DNA of 64,000 nucleotides, taken from the NCBI GenBank assembly GCA_905233555.1, contig CAJODF010000001.1, forward strand, positions 1-64,000, read 5' to 3'. Positions 27,859-35,764 of this stretch are shown here, in pieces. Under the pieces are notes generated by a model. That model had not been told where the DNA came from. It worked only from the letters and a program-made list of their open reading frames with translations, and did no database searches. Source of the DNA: an uncultured Prevotella sp. GTDB taxonomy: Bacteria; Bacteroidota; Bacteroidia; Bacteroidales; Bacteroidaceae. A program made the translations under genes and the position numbers. Each line of letters opens with the position of its first letter. The stretch's first letter is position 1.

Positions 27859-29337
27859 ATGGATAGAAAGTTTGGTAATTATATGGTTCTTTTCCTGCTG
27901 ACGCTGATTATGATAGCGATGCCGGAAAGGTTGCAAGCCCGAGACCTTGCAGCCACAGAAGACCGTGCTGACTCAATATTGACAACTAATACTTATATCC
28001 GTTTCGTCGCTGAAGGCGAAACGATCAACCTTTCCGATGAGGAGTTTTTTGACAATGCAGGCAGGGTTGTCTTCCCTGTGAACGACTACCGGTTGCCACC
28101 GGATGCACCGTTGCTGAAGCAACTCGAGAGTGATGTCTTGCCTGCTATCAACCGTGAGGGCTATGCGCTTTCGCATATCTACATTCGCGGTGCCGCCTCG
28201 CCTGACGGTCCCTATGCCAACAACAAGAAGTTGGGTGAGAAGCGTGCGAAGGCGCTGACCGACTTTGTCGTGTCTCGCCTCAGTGTGCCCGTAAGCGACG
28301 ATAGTTTCAATCTCGACGTGGATTTCGAGGACTATCGTTCGCTCTGTCTTTTTTTGTCGCGCGCGCAGGATTCTAATTATGCGTATGTTAAGAGTTTATG
28401 CGACAAATACCTGCCCAGCAACAACGTTGCGCAACTCAAGAAAGAACTCCAGAAAGCACAAGGCGGAAAACTCTGGAAGCATTTGCTCACCAACTATTTC
28501 CCGAATCTCCGCACCGCTCGTATCATGTTGGTTTTCAAGCAGAAACAACCTGTTGAAACGATTGCACAACCGATTCAGGAACAGCCCGTTGAGCCCATCG
28601 TGGTTGAGCAGCCCGTTGAGGTACCTGCCACTGACGTTGTGGTGTATGAAGAGCCCGAGGTGCTGCCTCGTCGTGAATTCCTGTCGGTGAAGACCAACCT
28701 CCTGCTCGACGTGGCATACGTACCGGGCTATGACCGTTGGTGTCCCATCCCCAACGTCGCCGTCGAATATTATCCCAAGAAGGGTCATTTCACATTCGGT
28801 GCCTCCATCGACTTCCCCTGGTGGCAGGACTACGAGGCCCATAAGTATTTCCAGATACGCAACTACCAGTTGGAGAGCCGTTACTACCTGCGTCCCGGCG
28901 ATATGTCATCCAATCCTCCGGGTGAGGGTGCCGCCTTCCGTGGCCTCTACCTGCAGGCATACGCCCATGTGGCACTCTTCGGACTCTGCTTCGATGCCGA
29001 CCGTGGTTGGGTAGGCGAGGGAGCAGGTGCCGGTGTGGGTGTCGGCTATGTGATGCCAATTTCGAAGAATGGTCACTGGCGTCTGGAGTTCGGACTGCAG
29101 GCCGGCTATTTCCGCTGCAAGTACGACCCGTACCAGTATGAGAACCCGGTGGACCCTACTTACCGCGACCATCTGTACTACTACAAATGGTCGCTCGACC
29201 CGGAACTCTTCAAGAAGCGTCAGTACCGGTACAACTGGCTGGGTCCGACACGTGTCGGTATCACGCTGACTTACGATCTGCTCTACCGCAGGATCAACAA
29301 GAAGGGTGTGAGTTTCAAGAACCACGAAATGAGATAA
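27859..29337 (+). CDS. OmpA-like and DUF3575 protein of the pilus locus
   Basis: This is a protein of 492 residues. A signal peptide (FLLTLIMIAMPERLQA) is followed by an OmpA-type domain (about residues 45-225; HIYIRGAASPDGPYANNKKL and EKRAKALTDFV). A Pro/Gln/Glu/Val linker comes next (about 230-272), then a beta-rich membrane domain that matches the DUF3575 pattern (FLSVKTNLLLDVAYVPGY, NVAVEYYPKKGHFTFGAS, GVGVGYVMPISKNGHWRLEF). In Bacteroidetes fimbria clusters DUF3575 proteins usually stand upstream of the fimbrillin genes and are thought to help assembly or anchoring at the outer membrane. The exact role is not established. The Pro-rich linker would let the OmpA-like part reach peptidoglycan. 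Confidence 0.82.
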   Translation: MDRKFGNYMVLFLLTLIMIAMPERLQARDLAATEDRADSILTTNTYIRFVAEGETINLSDEEFFDNAGRVVFPVNDYRLPPDAPLLKQLESDVLPAINREGYALSHIYIRGAASPDGPYANNKKLGEKRAKALTDFVVSRLSVPVSDDSFNLDVDFEDYRSLCLFLSRAQDSNYAYVKSLCDKYLPSNNVAQLKKELQKAQGGKLWKHLLTNYFPNLRTARIMLVFKQKQPVETIAQPIQEQPVEPIVVEQPVEVPATDVVVYEEPEVLPRREFLSVKTNLLLDVAYVPGYDRWCPIPNVAVEYYPKKGHFTFGASIDFPWWQDYEAHKYFQIRNYQLESRYYLRPGDMSSNPPGEGAAFRGLYLQAYAHVALFGLCFDADRGWVGEGAGAGVGVGYVMPISKNGHWRLEFGLQAGYFRCKYDPYQYENPVDPTYRDHLYYYKWSLDPELFKKRQYRYNWLGPTRVGITLTYDLLYRRINKKGVSFKNHEMR

Positions 29338-29345
29338 GTGAGAGT

Positions 29346-30521
29346 ATGAAGATATACGGCAGTCATAACAATCTACAGACAGTGACCCGCTCGGCAATCG
29401 TCGCAGCGGTTCTGTCCACGTTGGTCTGCTGTATCCGCGACCCGGAACTCCACCTCTTCGACGGTGGTGAGATCGACATCGACCTGCCTGTGGTGGAACT
29501 TGAACTCGATGCCTATTGGAACTACGAGATTTCATACGGTGTCTCCTACGACTGGAGGGCTGAGTGGCACTACGGCTGGGATGCTACCGACTACGAGATC
29601 TTCGGTGAGATCGGTTACACCGAGCCTACCACCTTCCACCTGCGCCGTTACTTCACGGGATCCATGCCTCTGGCCGAACATACCAGTGTGCTCGCCAATA
29701 CCATCACGGGTAACTCGTTCAATGGACAATATACCTGGGGCTTCTGGGACATCCTCGTATGGAACGATGTCAATACTATCGACGGTGTGCAGAGTCTGAA
29801 CTTCGACGAACAGACCTCGCTTGACTTCGTGGTTGCCTTCACCAACCAGACGATGGTGCCCTCCCGTTATGAGGCGAACTACACCCGGGCCTTCTACGAG
29901 CCGGAACCCCTCTTCTCCGCCTACGACCGTGGCATCGAGATCGACCGCGACCTCACGGGCTTCGAGTACGACTCCATCCATAATGTCTATGTCAAGAAAC
30001 TCGACATGGTGCTCGAGCCCATTACTTATATATACCTCACACAGGTCATCCTTCACAACAACCGTGGTAAGATCACGGGTGTGGATGGCTCTGGAAAACT
30101 CTCCGGTATGGCCCGATCCACGATGATCAATACGGGTATCGCCGGTGAGGATCTCATCACCGTTTATTTCAACACACGCTTCAAGAAAGACTGCGACATG
30201 AACGGTGAATCAGTTGACATTGCGGGCGGCCGTCTGCTCACCTTCGGGATGAGCGGCATGAACGCCAACCGCATCCAATATATAGAAGATGTCCAGGATA
30301 AGGCTAACCACTACCTCGACATCAACATGCACTTCAACAACGGTAACGACTCGACCTTCGTGTTCAATGTTACCGACCAGGTGCGCCAACACTGGAAGGG
30401 CGGCGTTATCACCGTCGAACTGGACATGGATACCATCGGTGTCCCCTCTCGTAACGGAGGCTCTGCCTTCGATGCTGTCGTGGAAGAATTCAAAGAAGAA
30501 ACCCACGAATTCGGATTATAA
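29346..30521 (+). CDS. DUF5119-like lipoprotein of the pilus locus
   Basis: I chose the ATG at 29346, nine bases after the previous stop, because it gives a signal peptide with a lipobox-like end (AAVLSTLVC, Cys28). The reading frame is open further upstream inside the preceding gene, but that part has no signal. The protein has 391 residues and resembles DUF5119 proteins: RDPELHLFDGGEIDIDLPVV after the Cys, then a repeated beta pattern (TYIYLTQVILHNNRGKITG, GEDLITVYFNTRF, DSTFVFNVTDQVRQHW). Such proteins often accompany fimbrillin genes and may be minor subunits or anchors. The region just after the lipid Cys is aromatic-rich (WNYEISYGVSYDWRAEWHYG), which is notable. The role is inferred from position. 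Confidence 0.75.
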   Translation: MKIYGSHNNLQTVTRSAIVAAVLSTLVCCIRDPELHLFDGGEIDIDLPVVELELDAYWNYEISYGVSYDWRAEWHYGWDATDYEIFGEIGYTEPTTFHLRRYFTGSMPLAEHTSVLANTITGNSFNGQYTWGFWDILVWNDVNTIDGVQSLNFDEQTSLDFVVAFTNQTMVPSRYEANYTRAFYEPEPLFSAYDRGIEIDRDLTGFEYDSIHNVYVKKLDMVLEPITYIYLTQVILHNNRGKITGVDGSGKLSGMARSTMINTGIAGEDLITVYFNTRFKKDCDMNGESVDIAGGRLLTFGMSGMNANRIQYIEDVQDKANHYLDINMHFNNGNDSTFVFNVTDQVRQHWKGGVITVELDMDTIGVPSRNGGSAFDAVVEEFKEETHEFGL

Positions 30522-30577
30522 CAAAAATAAACTTAGAGATAGACAAAATGAATCAATTAATTAAAGTATTTGTAAAT

Positions 30578-32950
30578 ATGAAAAAGAATCTATTCCTTGT
30601 GGCATTGGCTGCACTTGCCTTTGCCGCCTGCAGCGACGATCTCGCTGAGGCCCCCCCTGTGGTAACTCCAGCCCCCGAGACCCAGGAGACCCCGATCGTG
30701 TTTAATTCCTCTTCCGACAACACGATTACTCGTTCTAACTACACTGGCGAGGTCGCTGCCGACATGCTGGGTCATCATTTCGTGGTGACTGGCTATAAAG
30801 GCAGCCAGACCCTTTGGGATGCGAATGACAACAGTAAGGTCTTTGACAATTTCCTCGTGGAATGGCGGAAGAACTCAGCCAACACCACCGAGTCGAACAC
30901 CAGCAACTGGGAGTATGTAGGCATTGCGCCCATCAAGCATGCTACCGACAACGGTGTCACCCGTCAGGCAGTCAAGTACTGGGACTATACGAAGGATCAG
31001 TACGACTTCATCGCCTGGTCAACGGGTAATGTGCCGGTGGTCTATGATGCCACCTCTTATGTGCCCGGATCCAACGTACTTGTTTCTTCCATCAATCCTT
31101 CTGCGGCTTTCGGTGCAGCAGGTACGGCTTTCACTATCCAAGGTAGGGCTGACGACCTCTCCCAGTGCTACATTGCCGATCTCGTGACGGTGACAAAGGC
31201 CAGTGGCAAATATGGCCAGCCCGTCACCCTCTCTTTCCGTAGCCTTGGTACCAAGGTGCGTCTCGGCGTCTATGAGACCATCCCCGGCTACTCCGTGAGA
31301 GACGTGGAGTTCTACTCGGCTGCCAAATCCGACGATGCGCAGGCTGCCCGTGCAAAACTCTTCACCACGACGGCCAACGACATCTACACCGAAGGTACAT
31401 ATACCGTTCATTATAAAACGGTTGACCTACCGGCAAGTGACGACAACAACCAGGCGCACATCCGTTTTGCTGGAACAGGTACCCAGTCAACCGTCGTAGA
31501 TTGGGGCAGCATGAACTACTCCATCGCCGAGGATGCCGAGAAGACAACGGGTGCCGTCTATCTGGGTCGCTCGTCCAACACGGCTACCTTCGCAGGTGAT
31601 CCCGGCAAGAACTACTACGAGTTCTACCTGCCCAATGAGTTGGGAACCAACCTCAACCTCCGTGTGAACTACACCCTCGAGGCTATCGACGGTACTGGTG
31701 AGGTCATCCATGTCTATGGTGCTACCGCACAGATTCCTTCTGTCTATGCACAGTGGCAGCCCGGCTTCGCCTATACCTATCTCTTTAAGATTAGCGACAA
31801 GACCAACGGCTATACCGGTTCTGGTTACGATCCCACGAATCCTGACATCGTGAATCCCCTCAACCCGGCCGGTCTTTATCCTATCACCTTCGACGCTGTC
31901 GTGGTCAACGCCGAGGATGCCGAACAAGAGACCATCACCACCGTCACCGTGCCCAGCATCACCACCTATCAGCAAGGTTCTGCTGTAGTGGACAACGACG
32001 AGTATCTGTACTCCACGGGTGATATCTTCATTACCGTCGGTGACGGCAATACCCTCCAGAACCTCAGCACCAAAGGTGCCCTCTATATCGTTCCGGATGG
32101 ATATACCGAGGCTGACGTGGTGGATGCCATGCAGATGCGTGATGACGACGATACTTATGGGACTGGAGCCTTCATGGCTCGCAGCGGGGATATAATCTAC
32201 GATGAGGCTTCTTATAGGACCGTCAACCAGATTGAATTTGGTGCCGATGGCAATGCCATCACCGTAGGTACCGATATGGCCATGCGTTTCTCTCCATATC
32301 CTGGAACCACCTATGCTTTCGTCTATACCAAGAACTCAGCCTCCACTACCGTCGCGAAATATGTGGAGTGCGACTATTGGAATGTCATGGGAGACCTTTA
32401 TCGCTATGCCTACCAGAACGCCACATCAGGCGATGTGCAGGAAGGTGTGGCCTATTTCACCGACGAGAACTCCGGTCAGGTGAATGTCTTCCTCGGACAG
32501 AACGTCAAAGGCCTGAAGGTACGCACGGGTGAAGGCACTGCCGAATCTCCCTACGTCTATACCGAGGCTTCTGGCTATGCCGTCTCCGGAACGATCGCTA
32601 ATCCTACCGTCTATTGCTACGGCATCACCAACAAGGTGGCCCGCAATATCGCTTATGGCAATCCCAAGACCCAGGGACTCTTCGAGGCGACCGCTGCTGG
32701 CGATTCTTTCGTGGCAACCAATGATACGGCTCCCGTCGTAGGCAAGGCCTACTACTATCAGGAACTCGACGGCACCTATACCTTCTGCGTCATGCTGCCT
32801 CAGCAGGCTGATGGCCTCAAGGTGCTCGACAAGACTTCTTACGTAAAAGTGACTTCAACTGAGTCAATTGGGCTCACAGGTGTAACTTACTTCGACAAGT
32901 ATTTCCAGAACGACGGTGAATACTACGCAAAGGTCATCAAAGTGCAGTAA
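30578..32950 (+). CDS. Fimbrillin-family lipoprotein 1 (type V pilin-like)
   Basis: The second in-frame ATG, at 30578, is chosen because it gives a clean lipoprotein signal (MKKNLFLVALAALAFAAC, Cys18) and 791 residues. Arg52 in NTITRSNY, 34 residues after the Cys, is the likely maturation site for an Arg-specific protease, as known for FimA/Mfa1 pilins. The next blocks recur in the two following genes: AADMLGHHFVVTGYKG, SNTSNWEYVG, VKYWDYTKDQYDFIAWSTG, GTKVRLGVYETIPGYSV, YLGRSSNTATFAG and FAYTYLFKISDKTNGY. The C-terminal strand YYAKVIKVQ fits a donor-strand type ending. It is probably a structural or tip pilin. It is GC-rich compared with its paralogue at 33011. Confidence 0.85.
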   Translation: MKKNLFLVALAALAFAACSDDLAEAPPVVTPAPETQETPIVFNSSSDNTITRSNYTGEVAADMLGHHFVVTGYKGSQTLWDANDNSKVFDNFLVEWRKNSANTTESNTSNWEYVGIAPIKHATDNGVTRQAVKYWDYTKDQYDFIAWSTGNVPVVYDATSYVPGSNVLVSSINPSAAFGAAGTAFTIQGRADDLSQCYIADLVTVTKASGKYGQPVTLSFRSLGTKVRLGVYETIPGYSVRDVEFYSAAKSDDAQAARAKLFTTTANDIYTEGTYTVHYKTVDLPASDDNNQAHIRFAGTGTQSTVVDWGSMNYSIAEDAEKTTGAVYLGRSSNTATFAGDPGKNYYEFYLPNELGTNLNLRVNYTLEAIDGTGEVIHVYGATAQIPSVYAQWQPGFAYTYLFKISDKTNGYTGSGYDPTNPDIVNPLNPAGLYPITFDAVVVNAEDAEQETITTVTVPSITTYQQGSAVVDNDEYLYSTGDIFITVGDGNTLQNLSTKGALYIVPDGYTEADVVDAMQMRDDDDTYGTGAFMARSGDIIYDEASYRTVNQIEFGADGNAITVGTDMAMRFSPYPGTTYAFVYTKNSASTTVAKYVECDYWNVMGDLYRYAYQNATSGDVQEGVAYFTDENSGQVNVFLGQNVKGLKVRTGEGTAESPYVYTEASGYAVSGTIANPTVYCYGITNKVARNIAYGNPKTQGLFEATAAGDSFVATNDTAPVVGKAYYYQELDGTYTFCVMLPQQADGLKVLDKTSYVKVTSTESIGLTGVTYFDKYFQNDGEYYAKVIKVQ

Positions 32951-33010
32951 AACATGAATCAAATTCGAGAAAATAAATATATAGTATTAATCAATAAAAA
33001 ATTTACAATT

Positions 33011-35251
33011 ATGAAAAAGAAATTATTCTTTGCAGCCGTGGCTCTCGTAGCGTTAGCCAGCTGCTCAAGCGACGAGATTATCGGCGACAGCCCGTCTCCA
33101 ACCCCCGAAAAGGCATCCAATGCCATTAACTTCGGTTTTGAAATGCAAAAGATGACTCGTGGTAGCATTTATGGTAAGGCTGCTGCAGACATCCTCGGTA
33201 ACAACTTCTATGTAACAGGTACTAAGGCTGATAATAATTTGGCGACTCCTGTACCAACGAATAGCCCAACAACAGCTCTCGTTTTTGACAACTATTTGGT
33301 ACACTATGGTATAAATACTGCAGGTACAACTGAGTCCAACACGGCAAACTGGGAATACGTAGGTGTAACTCCAGATGGAACTAACTATGTAAAGTTATCT
33401 TCTATTGCCGCTCAGTCTATAAAGTATTGGGACTACAGCACTGCTCAGTATGACTTCCTCGCTTTCTCAACGGGTACACACAAGGCTGTCAGTAGTACTA
33501 CTCCTTCTGCTGGTGAAATTGGTGTTACAGCCAGTAAGTATGGTGGGGACCTTGCAAGTAACGGAGTAGCCTACACTTTCTCTATCCCTGATAATGATGC
33601 TATTCAACAAGCATATATCACAGATATTACGACGGTATCAAAGGCAAACTATGGCAAGGAGGTGACTCTGAAGTTCAAGAACCTCGGTTCAAAGGTGCGT
33701 ATTGCTCTTTATGAGACCGTTCCTGGATACTCCGTAAAAGATGTAGTCTTCTATTCGGTAGATGGAACAAATGATTTCACAGGCAGCAAGTCTGCAACTG
33801 CAAAGTTGATTAGTGCGAATACCAATGGTATTCCTACCAATGGTTCGATTAAGGTTTATTTCCCGCATGTAGGTACTTCTAATGCTGGTGAACAGGACTA
33901 TAATATTGCTGCAGCAACGGTGGACTCTCCTGAAAGTGGTGCGACTTATGATAAATTTAAGGATTTTGGTTCTCTTGATAATTTAGTAGTCAAAGAAACT
34001 GCAGAAGATGCAACTACAGGTGAAGGTGCTACCGCCTACTATCTGGGACGTACACTCCCGACTGCAACATTTGCAGGTTCATCAGCTGCGTCATGGTACA
34101 AAACAGTATTCCCTGTTAGTACAAGTTCACCTCTTACGCTTCGCGTAGATTATAAACTTGTTTCTACCGATGGCTCTGGAGAGATAATCAATGTTTATGG
34201 TGCTAAGGCTGTAGTTCCTGCTACTTATACCAAGTGGCTGCCTAATTATGCCTACACTTACATCTTTAAGATTTCGGATAACACGAATGGTTGGACTGTC
34301 CCTGAAGTTTCTACGACAGATCCTGAGCCTGCAGGCTTGTTCCCCATTACCTTCGACGCTGTTGTGGCTGAGGCTACGGATGCAACTGCTGGGCAGACGA
34401 CTATTACTACCGTTGCTGCTCCAACTATTACAACCTATCAGCAGAATCACGCTTATACAACAAACGAGTATTCAATTGCTACTGGCAAGGATGTGTATGT
34501 TCAGGTTATGGACAACAGCGCTACCCCTGCATCGCTTAAGGAAGATTTGAATGGAACTGTTACTGGTGGTACAAATAAATCGCTTCTCTATGCTATAACA
34601 GGTACAGCACCTATTTCAGAAGCAACTGTAATGGATGCACTTGAGAATCAGTCTAGTGTAGCGGCTTCTGGTGCTATTACTGGTCGCAATGGTATGATTC
34701 TAACCCCGAATGACAATATCGATGCTACAGTTAATGAAATTAAGAATGGTGTGGACAACAATCCTATTTCAATAACTGCTGGTCAGGCTGCAATGATACC
34801 CCTCACTGGTGCTAATGCTCTTACCGCAGGTACATACGCATACGTCTATGACTACTCAACTGCTGCTAAGACGCCTGTGACAGAATATCAGCCAATTACT
34901 GTAACAGTTGGTACTACTGTTGTAGATGGTAAGTATTATATCGAAGAGAGTACTATAGGTTTAACTACTACTAAGACAGCTGATTCCGGTGAACCAGGAT
35001 CAGGTGAAGCAGTAGACAATACTTACATATATTTCTCTAAGACTACCAATGGTACAGGCACAACAACTTATTCGTATGTAAGTGTAGCAGGTAAGACCAC
35101 TCTTCCTGCAGGTTTGATTAAGGTTTTGAAGTCTTCTCTTACGACTGTCACAGGTACAGACGTAAAAGCAGCTGCTGGTACTTTCTATTTCGATACCTAT
35201 ATCACCAACGATGGTAAGTACGCTGTGAAGGTCATCAAGATCGTTGCTTAA
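33011..35251 (+). CDS. Fimbrillin-family lipoprotein 2, possible major pilin
   Basis: The start at 33011 gives the signal MKKKLFFAAVALVALASC (Cys18) and 746 residues. An earlier in-frame ATG (32954) adds 19 polar residues and was not used. Arg50 in QKMTRGSI is the expected protease site. It shares all fimbrillin blocks with fimbrillin 1 (AADILGNNFYVTGTK, ANWEYVGVTP, SIKYWDYSTAQYDFLAFSTG, GSKVRIALYETVPGYSVKD, YLGRTLPTATFAG, YAYTYIFKISDNTNGW) and ends KYAVKVIKIVA. Its codons favour T/A at the third base (GCT, ACT, GTT, GAA), unlike its GC-rich neighbours, and a strong terminator follows. High expression as the main shaft protein would explain both; recent transfer is the alternative. Confidence 0.87.
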   Translation: MKKKLFFAAVALVALASCSSDEIIGDSPSPTPEKASNAINFGFEMQKMTRGSIYGKAAADILGNNFYVTGTKADNNLATPVPTNSPTTALVFDNYLVHYGINTAGTTESNTANWEYVGVTPDGTNYVKLSSIAAQSIKYWDYSTAQYDFLAFSTGTHKAVSSTTPSAGEIGVTASKYGGDLASNGVAYTFSIPDNDAIQQAYITDITTVSKANYGKEVTLKFKNLGSKVRIALYETVPGYSVKDVVFYSVDGTNDFTGSKSATAKLISANTNGIPTNGSIKVYFPHVGTSNAGEQDYNIAAATVDSPESGATYDKFKDFGSLDNLVVKETAEDATTGEGATAYYLGRTLPTATFAGSSAASWYKTVFPVSTSSPLTLRVDYKLVSTDGSGEIINVYGAKAVVPATYTKWLPNYAYTYIFKISDNTNGWTVPEVSTTDPEPAGLFPITFDAVVAEATDATAGQTTITTVAAPTITTYQQNHAYTTNEYSIATGKDVYVQVMDNSATPASLKEDLNGTVTGGTNKSLLYAITGTAPISEATVMDALENQSSVAASGAITGRNGMILTPNDNIDATVNEIKNGVDNNPISITAGQAAMIPLTGANALTAGTYAYVYDYSTAAKTPVTEYQPITVTVGTTVVDGKYYIEESTIGLTTTKTADSGEPGSGEAVDNTYIYFSKTTNGTGTTTYSYVSVAGKTTLPAGLIKVLKSSLTTVTGTDVKAAAGTFYFDTYITNDGKYAVKVIKIVA

Positions 35252-35260
35252 TCTCTCACA

Positions 35261-35288
35261 AGCCGGGCGGGGGTTGCTCCGCCTGGCT
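35261..35288 (+). terminator. Terminator after fimbrillin 2
   Basis: AGCCGGGCGG (35261-35270) and CCGCCTGGCT (35279-35288) form a 10-bp stem (one G-U pair) with an eight-base loop, followed by a 37-base A/T tract. It starts 10 bases after the fimbrillin 2 stop and probably ends or partly ends that transcript. Confidence 0.75.
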
Positions 35289-35764
35289 ATATATAAATAA
35301 ATATAATAAAAATAATAATATATAATGTACGCGCGTAAGCGCAAACGCTCTTTAGAGCAAACGCTCGTTCTTTGAGACGACATTCGTTCTTTAACTTACT
35401 GACACACCCCCTTCGAAGGTTCCGGATGGCGACGACACAAAAGGGACTATCCCTCATGTGACATGCTTCGGAAATGCGTTTCAAATCGCGTATAGGCGCA
35501 CAATCGTTTGCGTATAGGCGAACGATCGTTTGGGTATAGGCGCACAATCGTTTGGGTATAGGCAAACGATAGAAAGGTAGGGGTTCTTCCCCTTTTTCCC
35601 TTAGGCCTTTCCCCTGCGAGCCTTAGTGCTCCCCCCTGCAAAGCCCTTATGCGGTCCATCTGTAACAGTTTCCCTTTGTGAGGGGGTGTGTTTAGTGAGT
35701 GAAGACCTCTGGCTGAGCCTAACGGCAAGGCCGAACAAAAAAAACGAAAAAAGATAGTAAGACA
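35289..35764. other. Gene-free spacer between fimbrillin 2 and 3, repeat-rich
   Basis: No coding region is supported here. After the A/T tract (35289-35327) come degenerate repeats around GCAAACGCTC and CGTTCTTT (35338-35393). The 22-bp array at 35489-35576 follows, then a C/T-rich part with small hairpins, for example GGGGTTCTTCCCC near 35580-35592. Several short - strand frames cross it but they follow the repeats and have no recognisable start signal or domain. No TAnnTTTG promoter element was found before fimbrillin 3. Confidence 0.6.
35489..35576. repeat. 22-bp tandem array A (about four units)
   Basis: Units begin at 35489, 35511, 35533 and 35555. Each reads TATAGGCGCAC or TATAGGCGAAC followed by an ATCGTTTG arm; the fourth is degenerate at its end. 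In unit 2 the core AACGATCGTT is self-complementary. There are no spacers, so it is not a CRISPR. The period equals that of the two arrays at 52896-53054, and the part ATnGGCnCAC is shared with the first of those. Confidence 0.85.

Noticed and set aside
29187-29345. Longer N-terminus of the DUF5119-like gene
   Set aside because: The extra part overlaps the preceding gene by 151 bases and has no signal peptide; the ATG at 29346 gives a lipoprotein signal.
35489-35576. CRISPR-like array
   Set aside because: Units follow each other without spacers and are 22 bp long; no cas gene is near. The same holds for the arrays at 52896-53055.
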